Below are positions 37,104 through 58,432 of a stretch of DNA of 64,000 bases, piece after piece. The notes beneath the pieces were generated by a model. That model was not told the origin of the DNA. It made no database searches and worked only from the letters and a program-made list of their open reading frames with translations. The position numbers were made by a program, and so were the translations under genes. Origin of the DNA: Rhynchospora pubera (taxonomy: Eukaryota > Streptophyta > Magnoliopsida > Poales > Cyperaceae); the NCBI GenBank assembly GCA_028095005.1, contig CM051459.1, positions 41,980,257-42,044,256 of the forward strand, read 5' to 3'. How positions within the stretch are numbered: the stretch's first letter is position 1; every line of letters starts with the position of its first letter.

Positions 37104-37542
37104 ATATTAATATCATTGTAATATTTATGTGTTTTATTATTATGATTGTTAATGTAATTTAGTTGGAATTGTTAATGCAATGTTTTATTTTTATGGTTGT
37201 CTTTTATTTCCTCTATTTTTTGTAGTGCTTTGCACTAAAAGTTGTGGTTTTAATGTGTTGACGTTTAATGGATAAAAGTTGTTGTTTGGAGTATTTCATA
37301 AAAGTGCTTTGCACTCCGAATTTTCAAGTCATAATAATACACAAGTCAATCATCACAAGTCATAATAAACAATCCAATAAATACACAAGTCAATCACAAG
37401 TCATAAACGAAAAATAGTCAATCAACATCAGTAATACACAAGTCAATCACAAGTCCATAAACGAAAAATAAAATCAACATCAGTAATACACAAGTCCATA
37501 AAAAAAACTGTCATCATCAGCAATAAAATCAGTCCATAAAAA
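37104..37542. other. Spacer between the convergent genes
   Basis: AT-rich 3' ends of both genes. Short repeats CACAAGTCAATCA / CACAAGTCATAA occur several times at 37340-37500, and TGCTTTGCACT is repeated near 37228 and 37307. Confidence 0.5.
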
Positions 37543-40541
37543 CTAATGCCGCCGCCTCCTCCTAGGTCCCGAAGGTGAAAATCTGTCAATCACCTTCACT
37601 GCACGCCTATCTCGTCCAGCCGGGGCAGTAACGTCTCCTGAGTCAGTGGACTCTGTATCCCCATCGTCCTCCTCCTGTAGGTCCTCCTGCTGGTCCTGCT
37701 GAGCCTCCTGCTGTATGGGCCCAAACTCAACAGGCTGCCCAGCCTCCTGAGGAGTCGCTATAGGGACATAATCACCCTCCTCATCTCCGGCCGTCCGTAG
37801 CAATGTGCTGAACGAGTCTGTCCCTCCCATACTACCAGACGGAGTGCCAAATGATGGAATAGAAGAAGGCGTAGGCACTGACGGTACAGTAAATGGGGGA
37901 ACAGTAAATGCAGGAAAAGAGGAAGGCATACCAAATGGTGCAAAGGAGTACGGTGGAGGATCATGAGGCTGGAAAATGCCAATGGGATCCTGAGAAATGC
38001 CAGCAAACTGCGAGGTCGATGCTGATGCACTATGCATGGATGGAGTAGGACCTGAGGCTGGAAACTGAGTAGGAAAGAACGTGCGTGGTCCTAAAATATC
38101 ATCTAATCGCCCGGTATTCAGTCGACCATCCTATAATATTAAAAAAAACAATGTGAATATAAATAAATTAGTATCTAAAATTGAAACTTGCATATAAACG
38201 AATACTAACCGCATGCATCAGATCCTCCGCCTGAAGGTCTGTGGGTACAGTCGGACGTGCAGAAGAAGACTCGTCCCCAGAATCTGGTATGTCCTCAATA
38301 TTTGTTGGAAGTCCTCGCTGCTCCAACAAATCCTCCAACCTGTAATTTTTAAATTATTGAATTGAAAATGCAAAAAACGCAATCAAAAAATTAAATTATT
38401 TAAAATTACCTCAGAGGGATGGAAGCATCATGCAACTGCGAACGACAGTTGGCGAGAATTGCCTTTCCCACCCTTCTGCACCCCTTCTTCACAACCAGTC
38501 CCAATGCATGAAGTGCATTCTTCAGCGCAGAGTTGCCCTGCAATTTACGAGAATAATGACATATTGCACAATTCCATTTACCAATCATACATTTCCATAT
38601 TTAAAAAATTAAGATGTACCGTATTGCGAAGTCTGGACCCCATGTTTGTGTACTGCCTCGATAGGTACCGTGCTGGAAACCCATATTTCACAATGTTGTG
38701 TGTCACGTCCCAACTCTGTTAAAATAAACACGTTAGTTCTTTACTCTAATTAAATTGAAGTTGATCGTATGATAAATCAGAAAAATATAGCAAACGTACC
38801 ACAGGTAGTGGAGGAGGAGTAAACTGGTACAGCCCAAACTGATGCCTACAACGGTCGGGGTAGTAGTAGGCAACAATGTGGTAGAAAATGAGCGGCAACC
38901 GAACATGCTCCGCTATGGAACCCTGCTGTGCTACCCGTGGCATAAGAGCTCTGTCGAGTACGTACGGAAACCAGTTGACGTCTTCAACGTTCAACACGGC
39001 TAGGTAGTCCCGTGCGTTCTCCACTGCCCCGCGGTGCTGGCTCCGTGAGAAAGACCGAGCTTCGCCCCATTTCCTGAAAATTTTGAAGGTTAGGATTGAT
39101 GTGTTGTAATTTGCATAATATTATTGAAAAATTATTATAAGTTATTACCTGCCATACGGCACACATGAATCTAGGTCAGGCTGTCCTAATCCACCGATAG
39201 GAGCAACCTCTGGCCCGTCACAACCTTGAAACGCATGGAGGCACGGTCCAAAGCACGATATAGACAAGCAAGCGTGGCACCTCCCCAATTGAAGTCCGGA
39301 ACTTCATTCAAATTGCCCTGCATTTAAATTAAACAACGCATTGGAAATATATCGGTCTAACTCCTCACCAGGAGCATCTGCCGGTGGCGCCACCCCGCAA
39401 TTTTGCCGCAACCATTTCAACTTGATGTTGTTGCCCACAACAACATTGCCCCTGCATTGTACAAATTTAGAATAATCAATACAAGTAAGCAATGCATATA
39501 TTGAATATGCAAAATCAATATTGCATTTGTATTTTTTTCACTTACTCCCTGCTACTCCTTTCTCGGTGCCACTCTCCCAAATCTTCATGAGGATAAAGAT
39601 TTGCACGAATCTTTTCCTCCCAGGGCCCTCTCGTATTCGATCTAACTGGAATGCCAGTCGAGCGCAAACCATATAAGAAGGCAACATCCTGGTAACAATT
39701 ACAAAATACGTTAATATTACGAAAATATAACATTTAATATTACGAAAATTAATATTCAAATTTGAATTTTAAATATAAAGTTTAAATTAATGTTAGAATT
39801 AATTGTGAAAATTAATACGAAAATTATATGTTAGAATTAATTGTGATAATTAATACGAAAATTATATTAAAAAAAAAATAATATCAAGTTTAAATAAATT
39901 ACCTGTAGAGTAACGGTCATCTCTCCAACGGGAAAATGGAAAGTATGCGTCTCTGGACGCCAAAACTCGACCATTGCCTTCAGTAATGGCATGTCGATGT
40001 TGACATGCTTCACCTTCATAATGTGACTGAGCCCCAGTTTGATCAGCCTTCCCTCAATCCGTTCGTCCACCTTAATTGTTCGCTTGTGCGATCTCAACTC
40101 CAAATATTTTTCACGCTGCAATTTTTAATACAATTTTTAAGTATTTACAAGCATTTAAAATAAATACAATTTATAATACAATTTATAATAAGCATTTTCG
40201 ATTAATTTTTTACTACAAATTATAATAAACATTTAATACAATTTATAAGTCTATTAAGAAATCTAAATTATTAAATCAAAAAAATATAAATTAACATAAA
40301 AAAAATCTATTACCTCCTCAAAAGACAAACCAACGAGATGGTCGTTATCCGTAACGAACAAAACCTGTTGGTTTTCTGCGTTGGCCGGTTGCACAGGTGG
40401 AATGACATTTTGCGCGCTCGGACGGGCTGCGCGACGCCTACGTCTTTTTGGCCGCTGGGTGGAGGCTGCTTCAGTGGGGGGTGCTTCGGTGGGAGGTGGT
40501 GAAACACCAGAAGGACCAGCCTCATCTTCTGCTGAACTCAT
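37543..40541 (-). pseudogene. Plant mobile domain (PMD) gene, PP7-long-form-like; reading frame appears disrupted
   Basis: A spliced minus-strand gene. Exons by eye are about 40541-40314 (MSSAEDEAGPSG start, basic RPKRRRRR), 40115-39903, 39688-39546, 39451-39149, 39073-38800, 38717-38622, 38539-38411, 38341-38210 and 38134-37543. PMD hallmarks are MVEFWRPETHTFHFPVGEMT with VTLQ at a splice site and DVAFLYGL after it, NWGGATLACLYRAL, and RLPLIFYHIVAYYYPDRC with RHQFGLYQF. The tail is proline-rich and then acidic, ending RRRRRH. Two apparent frame breaks with missing PMD sequence (near 39310 and 39230) suggest a degraded copy; an unrecognised intron is the alternative. PMD proteins (MAIN/MAIL in Arabidopsis) act in TE silencing, while PMD copies in transposons are of unknown function. 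Confidence 0.7.
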
Positions 40542-41133
40542 CTGATTCAAATAATATAAGGACAACAATTTAAAAAAACAATGAATTTAATATTTTTCAA
40601 TAATCAAAACGAACAAAACAAAAATTATTTTCCTATGTAATTGACATTTTCACAATAATTACTGATCAATAATCAAATAATTTTATCATAATATGTTAAA
40701 ATTTTCATTCAAAATTATTGTCAGTTATTTGAAACTACGTTAATTTACGCCAGTTATTATATACATAATTTTCAATATACAATTCCAGTTATTTGAAACT
40801 ATGTTAATTTGCACCATAATTTTTCTATATAAATTTCTTTTTATTTCAACAATTTACTAACTAATTCCATTTCAACAATTTACTAACTAATTCCATTTAT
40901 ACATAATTATCATAATTATCATCATGCATCAATTAATAACAATTATGCAACAATTTCAACAATTTCAACAATTATCAACAATTTCATCAAATAAATAATT
41001 GACCAATTAACTAATTTAATTATGAACAATTCCACAATTTAATCAATTATCAACAATTCCATCACAGTTTCATCAATTAACATCAATTATCAACAATTAT
41101 CACTATTTCACAATTATCAACAATTTCATCTAA

Positions 41134-41157
41134 ACCCTAAACCCCTAAACCCCTAAT
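41134..41157. repeat. Short telomere-like AAACCCTAA / AACCCCTAA run
   Basis: One AAACCCTAA and two AACCCCTAA units in tandem. In plants such telo-boxes often sit in promoters. Here it lies ~600 bp upstream of the PMD start, on the promoter side. Confidence 0.6.
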
Positions 41158-41186
41158 TATTCACAATTTCAAATACAAAATACAAA

Positions 41187-41450
41187 ATGCAATACCTCGC
41201 TGTCGCAAGTTCGTCGCTGTCGCTGTCGCTGCCGCTTCCGCTGCCGCTGTCGCTGCCGCTTCCGCTGCCTTCTCCTCTTCTCTTTCTCTCGCGGCCGCTG
41301 CCTTCTCCTCTTCTCTTTCTCTCGCGGCTGCCGCTGTCTTCTCCTCTTCTCTCCTTCTTCTCCTTCTCTTTTTCTCTCCTCTCTTTCTCTCTTTCTCTCC
41401 TTCTCTCTTTCTCTCTTTCTCTCTTTCTCTCTTTCTCTGCCGAACGAAAG
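41187..41450. repeat. CGCTGCCG and CTTTCTCT low-complexity block
   Basis: Tandem CGCTGCCGCTTC followed by TTCTCTTTCTCT runs. Both strands give long but meaningless frames (serine/leucine- or arginine/glutamate-rich). Confidence 0.75.
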
Positions 41451-41499
41451 ATGGCGAACAGAAAAAATGAAACGGCTAACTCGATTTTGAAAGAGATGA

Positions 41500-41791
41500 C
41501 CTTCGTACGCGTTTATGAAACGCGCTCCAGAGCTCCCAACGCGTTTCATAAACGCGTACGAAAGGCCTGACTCGTCTCAAAAGGCGTAACGGAGGGCCTG
41601 AATTTATTCCCCTTCGTACGCGTTTATAAAACGCGTTGGGAGGGTTGGAGCGCGTTTTATAAACGCGTACGGAGGGGAATTCAAATACTCGCTTCTGAAA
41701 CGCGTTGGAACTTTCTTCTTATTAAAAAAAAAATAATAATTCTGTATATTATAATTTTTTCTGTCCAAATTTTTATATAAAATAATTTCGG
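41500..41791. repeat. Right TIR with CGCGTTTATAAAACGCG blocks
   Basis: Blocks at about 41505, 41538, 41616 and 41648, one partial at 41697. Ends TAATTTCGG at the TSD. Inverse of 35689-35975 with a diverged inner part. Confidence 0.85.
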
Positions 41792-41828
41792 TATAATATA
41801 AAATTGGAACCTTCGACCTCTTCACAAG

Positions 41829-41976
41829 GGCACCGTTTAGATGCGTTGAGAAGAAAATAGGAAGAAGGAAGAAGGGAAGAAATAAATTATAAACAATTCA
41901 AACTCTTCACAAAATTACACACTTCCCAATACTTCTTCTCTTCTTCCTTTCTTCCCACACCTATCCAAACGGAGCC
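41829..41976. mobile_element. Small MITE-like inverted repeat (~148 bp)
   Basis: GGCACCGTTTAGATG at the left and CTATCCAAACGGAGCC at the right are imperfect inverses, and the AG-rich and CT-rich arms also pair. A clean TSD is not visible. Confidence 0.45.
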
Positions 41977-42627
41977 AGAGAACAAAAATAAAAAAATAAA
42001 AAAATTGTGATGCATGATGTAGTCAACTCTTCAGGTCGAGCTTTGAAAGCTACTTCTAATGCCATAATCGTTAACTACTACTTTTAAAGCATGATCATTA
42101 GTAACTGATTAGAAAGCCACGTAACGGATTTAATTACCGTATCATCGTGCCTCTCGGTTGCTCCTGGAACGGTGCTTTTATTAAAAAAACGAACTGTATA
42201 AATTATAATTAATTATATTCAAGACCGATCGCTGCAATATCTCTCCATGAATTTTCCCCTTATCATCTCCTTGTGAACTTTTCAACTGGCAACGACCTTG
42301 TCTGGAAAACAATCAGATAACATATTACTAAAATAAACTGGTCTTAATATATGATCAAGCACCTATTTAAGAGTCAAAAGTCGTGTGGAGAGACCAATGT
42401 TTAAATATCCATTATGCTAGAGTCTTCCCATACTTATACATTCGCACATCCATTCTTAAAATAATTTGATTTACTAGATTAGACATCAGTACCTATTTAA
42501 CAAAAATCCTGTTAGCTTTTCATCAACATTTATTTTCATTGCATTAAACATGTCAGAGTGATTTTGTGATGTTTGATATATTCATTTAGCAAAAATACTA
42601 CAGTTAAAACTATATGGACAAAGGCTA
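41977..42627. other. Intergenic, no gene seen
   Basis: AT-rich sequence between two transposons; no open frame or repeat worth naming. Confidence 0.5.
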
Positions 42628-42636
42628 TGTCAAATC

Positions 42637-44110
42637 CCGAAATTATTTTATATAAGAATTTAGACACAAAAAAATTTAATAGAAAGAATTATTTTTTTTT
42701 AATAAGAAGAAGGTTCCTACCCGGTTTATAACAGCGTAAAGTATCTCCTTTTTACCCGTTTATAAAATGCGTTCAAAGGCTTCTAATGCGTTTTATAAAC
42801 GGGTAGGAAGGAAAATAAATCTTTGGTCAGACCTTCCTACCCGTTTATAAAACGGGTTGGAAGCGTATTTGATCCCTCTACCTTTTTTATGCCTTTCTCT
42901 TTCTTTTGTCAGAGTAGGCCCACAACAAACTGTTATGCTGCATGTATGTACGATTTAGTACTTTTTACTCTTCATTTATAAAATAATCTTGATGTCCAAT
43001 TTAGTACTTTTGCATTTCTTTGTACATATATAAGGGTCTGTGAAGAAGTATCTAACCAAAAAAAAATAATAAAAATTTCCCAAACGTAGTCAGAAAAAAA
43101 AACTTTTTAAACACAGCATGCCTCCATTTTTTTAATTTAATTTGTCTAAAATATCGTTTGTTTCAAAATTCTGTCAATTTATGTACATATATATAGCCAA
43201 AAATATAGTGTCTTTTCAGATTAGATATTATACGCATTTATTATTGAATATTTACAAATAAAATTTCAAATTTTATTGCAAAGAATATTTTAATCTCTCT
43301 CTATGAAATATTTATTTTGTAGGGAAAAATTATAAATCATAAGGTTTATAAAAATTTCATAAATAAATATGATTTATAAAATTTATGAAATTTTTAAAAC
43401 CTTATGATTTATAATTTTTATCCTACAAAATAAATATTTCATCGAGAGAGATTAAAATATTCTTTGCAATAAAATTTAAAATTTTATTTTTAAATATTCA
43501 ATAATAGATGCGTATAATATCTAATCTGAAAAGACACTATATTTTTTGCTATATATATGTACAGAAATCAACAGAATTTTGAAACAAACGATATTTTAGA
43601 CAAATTAAATTAAAAAAATGGAGGTATGCTGTGTTTAAAAAGTTTTTTTCTGACTACGTTTGGGAAATTTTTATTATTATTTTTTTTTGTTAGATACTTC
43701 TTCACAGACCCTTATATATGTACAAAGAAATGCAAAAGTACTAAATTGGACATCAAGATTATTTTATAAATGAAGAGTAAAAAGTACTAAATCGTACATA
43801 CATGCAGCATAACAGTTTGTTGTGGGCCTACTCTGACAAAAGAAAGAGAAAGGAAAAAAAAGGTAGAGGGATCAAATACGCTTCCAACCCGTTTTATAAA
43901 CGGGTAGGAAGGTCTGACCAAAGATTTATTTTCCTTCCTACCCGTTTATAAAACGCGTTAGAAGCCTTTGAATGCATTTTATAAATGGGTAAAAAGGAGA
44001 TACTTTATGCTGTTATAAACCGGATAGGAACTTTCTTCTTATTAAAAAAAATAAATAATTCTTTCTATTAAAATTTTTTGTGTCTAAATTCTTATATAAA
44101 ATAATTTCGG
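42637..44110. mobile_element. Near-complete palindromic (fold-back) MULE derivative
   Basis: Starts CCGAAATTATTTTATATAAG, ends with its inverse, with a perfect 9-bp TSD TGTCAAATC (42628-42636, 44111-44119). The two arms (~730 bp each) are inverse copies from the ends to the centre near 43368-43378, with only scattered mismatches. Examples are TTGTGGGCCTACTCTGACAA / TTGTCAGAGTAGGCCCACAA and the runs around 43300/43440. Subterminal blocks are CCCGTTTATAAAACGGG-like, a C/G variant of the family motif. No coding sequence. Confidence 0.9.
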
Positions 44111-44119
44111 TGTCAAATC

Positions 44120-45429
44120 TAACGATATCTCAATATAGAAATTTAAAAGGAGCCATCCAAACTTCTAAACTAATATTTTTATTAAAATATCCTTGCGAAC
44201 CAAATTTTATATTTTTCCAAATATTTTAATTATTTTTTCTGATTTTTAAAATAGTTGTTATTGAAAGGTCCATAAGCAATTACACTGATTTTGTAAAATT
44301 CTTAAGAAATAAAATTTCAATATAATATCACGTTCTGATGCTAGATAGATTATTCACCTAGCTGAATCTACAAGAAATTTTGATTTTGGTTCGCTGCTAG
44401 AAGACCATGGATTAGCCAGTTTAATCTCCTTATTTTTATTTTATTTTATTTTATTTTATTTCATTTTGCTCTTATTTTATCTTATAAAACTTATATAGGA
44501 TTTTAATGTTTTTCTTTGTTTTTCCTTTTGTTCCTTTTCTCTTCTTTGTATATACTTTAATTTTTTTTTGCCACTTGACCCTAAAAAGGATCACATTAGA
44601 TTGTTTAGATTGGTCATTCAAGTCTTCATATTGAAACATAGTCAGGTTTGACGGAGTCCTCTGTCCAGATAGCTTCGATTGCAGCATTTCTATTATTTTT
44701 ATGAAGATTTGTAGTAGTTTGATATAAGCTTGATTAGAAATTTAATCAGAGATTATAAATTTCTTAAAAGTTATTAATCATCATTTCTTTTTTATTTTTG
44801 TGGCATTAGTTACTTAGCTAACTAAAACAAGTTTAATTTTTATTTGAGCGACAAAAAACATATAACTTTAAAATTCAAATTCTTATTACTTTTAGCAGAT
44901 TTGTTTGTTAAGAAATCAAGAAAATTTTCAAAAAATTTTTGCTACCTATGTCATTTTATACCACATAAATAAATAGCATAATTAAAGAAAAAAACTTAAA
45001 ATGTTAAAACTCAACTCTCTCTACAAAGCATAGATTGCCACAGCAGCTTAGCTAGCACGAGTGTGTAGAACTCTCGGAGACGCGGATCTATTACCCGGAA
45101 ATAGAATAAGACAAGTGGCCACATCCACAGTCGCACAAATCCAAAATCAATGATTGTAAACTGGATACACCAGGCGTACAAACGCCTGCACCAACAAAGT
45201 TAAACCCATCCCCACATGTCAGTGTATTATAAGTCTAAAATAAACCCGGTTCAGTGAATAATAACAATCTGAAACCCAGAGACGCACACAGTATAGTGAA
45301 AACGGAAACCCCCTGTGAACCCGTTTAAAGCCCGGTAATAGTAGTATTCCGTCTGGTTTCGTTTCATTTCTTCCTTCATTTCTTTCTTTGTATAATTGCG
45401 ATCTAGAGAGAGGAAGAGCGAACGAGGTC

Positions 45430-45433
<4 letters not shown>
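44120..45433. other. Intergenic and SDH1 upstream region
   Basis: AT-rich to about 45000, with a (TTTTA)n run near 44431-44460, then a more mixed upstream region for SDH1. No clear TATA box could be chosen and no site II element (TGGGCC) was found here. Confidence 0.5.

Positions 45434-45464
<31 letters not shown>
45434..45464 (+). repeat. (GA)n tract in the SDH1 5' leader
   Basis: About 15 GA units ending a few bases before the SDH1 ATG (45469), hence in the 5' UTR. GA tracts are common in plant leaders and can bind BPC/GAGA-type proteins; a role here is inference. Confidence 0.7.
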
Positions 45465-52055
<6,591 letters not shown>

Positions 52056-53500
52056 GTTATTTTTTCGATATTTTTCCACTTTTTTTTTTTGGTTGGTTTT
52101 GTACGTCAACCTGCTGATTTTCTCTTAATAAATCAGAGACCTGTTACGGCAGACTCTTTATGATGTTATTGTAGAAAAAGGAAAAAGAGAGAAAGAGAAA
52201 GGGACTATTTATGACCAGTAATGCACAAAAGTATCTGCTATATATGTGGGGAAAGTAGTATAGTATGCCTTTTCTTTGCAAATAAAAGTTGTTGGCTTTA
52301 TTTTTACATTTATTTTGCCTCGTTTGTAAGTGGGCGTGTTTGGTGGTATGACTGAGCTTACATGAATTGTATTTAGATTAAGCATCATAAAAGGTTTTCA
52401 ATCAATTGACATGATGTATTTATATGTATAGAAAGCTGGTATCATGCTTTTGAAGTAGTCCACTTTTGTCTTTAATTATTTGACTTACACTTTCAGTATG
52501 CGTGTTAATGTACATTCTATAAATTCAGTTCGCATATCCATAAAGTCATGTTCTTTAGCTATCAGCCTTTCTGCAAAGTAAAATTGGTGCATTTAAATCG
52601 GAGGGTCCATATAACTAGAGTGCAATCTGCATGCCTGTGTCACTGTGTGAACAATGCAAGTTTAAAAAATTCCTGCACATATGAATATGATATACACTGA
52701 CAAAAGAACCACAATTAGCCTCGAGATTCGAGAATTATTCTAGAGAAAAACGTGATTGCATCGAAGGATCGGGAAGTACTTCCTGTAAATTCATGGAGTC
52801 CCTGCTTGTTTGTTATTCGACGATTCGTTGGTGTTAATTCATGCCCAGTCAGCTCTGACCCTGAGTTGCCAAAAGGAAAAAAAAATTCCTGCTCCGGCAA
52901 ATCGTAATCCTATTTTTGAAGTAAAACTTTTTATGCTCTAACACTTTCAATAACGAAAGGAAAAAAGCCACAAACAGTCTTATTGCGCAAAAAAAAAAAA
53001 AAATACTAATGTAGTTCAACTCAAGAGTTGCACTGGTATCCATTTCCATAGGAACAACTAATTATCAATAAATGGCAGCAGTTCTATGAACCTATGATAT
53101 GAAATTCACGCAGCCACCATATAATATTTCAATGTTATTAAAATATTACAATGCCAGGGATATCCCCTTCCTTAAGGGTGTGTTTGGTTTGGTTGCGAAT
53201 AAGCTTGTTCGTGCAAAATCAAACTACCAACGAACAAGCGCCAATTCGATCCTTTATTCTAGTTCCACCATTATTTCAATAGAACCATTTTTGCATCAAC
53301 TGAATCGATCGCAAGAGAGAAATTTAAATATATAATTTTTGGGAAATTCTGACATTTAAATATATAAATTTTTTTTTCCCTTTTTTTTTTTTTTTTGCTT
53401 TGACGGATAGACAAACTGTGATTCTGTGAAGTTAGTCCTGGGCTTTAGTGCACACCTCTGACTCTCGGAGGGACCATCTAAAACCATTTTCTTAACAGGC
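52056..53500. other. Intergenic, SDH1 3' end to TYKY promoter
   Basis: Holds the SDH1 3' UTR (AATAAA-like signals near 52130 and 52281). Short open frames in it are not supported as genes. Confidence 0.5.
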
Positions 53501-53504
53501 TAAA

Positions 53505-53524
53505 GGCCCATATTATTCGGCCCA
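53505..53524 (-). promoter_or_regulatory. Two site II (TGGGCC) elements upstream of TYKY
   Basis: GGCCCA occurs at 53505-53510 and 53519-53524, ~120-140 bp before the ATG. Paired TGGGCC/T site II elements, bound by TCP factors, are a known feature of plant nuclear genes for respiratory-chain proteins. Confidence 0.6.
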
Positions 53525-53645
53525 ATTTGCTCAGTGAGGCTCTGGAAACTACAATGTTTCCTCTCTGTACTCACCGCCATTCGATCGAACGAACTCCGAT
53601 CGTGAATCACAAGAAATCTTCATTTTCTCTTTGCATTTCGCGGCC

Positions 53646-57614
<3,969 letters not shown>

Positions 57615-58432
57615 ATGGATAAAAGTTGATATTTCAAATGATTTTTTTTTTTTTTGGGGCTCTTCTTTTCTCAATTTCAATGCTGAATAAGAAAGCACAC
57701 TTTAGTTTGGCTGCTGCTGGACATTCACATGATACATCAGATTGAATTTTTCTTTGAATTTTATTATCTTCTTTTTTCTTTCCCCATGTTGGCTGTGTAG
57801 CCACTGTTAAGAGAAAAGTGGAAGGATATTTAAGTCCTAAGATCTGTATTTAGCGTGATCTGTTACTGTTACTGTTACTGTTACTGTGAAGCATTATTGT
57901 TTTTAGGTCACCTGTTTTTTCATTTCAATGGAAGTACGAGACGAGAGCATTGAATAAATCTCGAAAAGTCATAAATCTTTCAAAGTTAAAAGGCTTCTCA
58001 AGTCAAAAGTGAACAGGGAAGTTTCAATTTTCTGATATTCCCTTGGATCTCCCGGCTAGATATATATTTTGCTGCGGAAAATATGGATAGCACTACTTTA
58101 AGATTTATTAAATGATTTAAGTATTTCTGATAAATAAAACCCAAAATTGAGGGGAATTTGATTGCGAGTTACTTGGTTTTGTCTTTCCATGATTTCATTC
58201 AATTTCAGTGCACACAGGAAGCTAATTGAAAATAATTTTACAACAAAACCGATTTCCATTCTTCCAAACACAAAAGTAACCGCAAAACAATATTATGTTA
58301 CCCAGCATTAAACAATATTTGCGTTGTCATTCCACATACCTCTGATCGAAAACCTTAATCCTACTGTTACTAAAACAACCACTAATTATCTGAAAAGTAA
58401 AAAACCACAATTATTTCTAAGATGACCCTTTT
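57615..58432. other. 3' UTRs of two convergent genes
   Basis: Contains the TYKY 3' UTR and the 3' end of the minus-strand methyltransferase. A GTTACT run (four units) lies at about 57862-57886. No further gene. Confidence 0.6.

Larger units (their letters stand above)
35689..41791. mobile_element. 6.1 kb MULE-type element with zinc-finger and PMD genes
   Basis: Starts CCGAAATTA and ends TAATTTCGG, with a perfect 10-bp TSD TATAATATAA (35679-35688, 41792-41801). TIRs of roughly 290 bp carry several CGCGTTTATAAAACGCG blocks each. Inside are two convergent genes: a 316-aa zinc-finger protein (+) and a multi-exon PMD gene (-). MULEs typically have 8-11-bp TSDs and long TIRs, which fits. A MURA/MULE transposase is not visible, so the element probably relies on one elsewhere. 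PMD genes are known to ride in Mutator-like and other plant elements. Confidence 0.85.

Noticed and set aside
36456..37116. Minus-strand frames of about 80-104 aa opposite the zinc-finger gene
   Set aside because: Antisense shadows of the 316-aa frame; hydrophobic F/V/L-rich output typical of the complement of a charged coding region.
41169..41570. Long open frames on both strands at 41.2-41.5 kb
   Set aside because: Pure low-complexity translation (RE/RQ or SL repeats) of a CGCTGCCG/CTTTCTCT block; no domain and no splice context.
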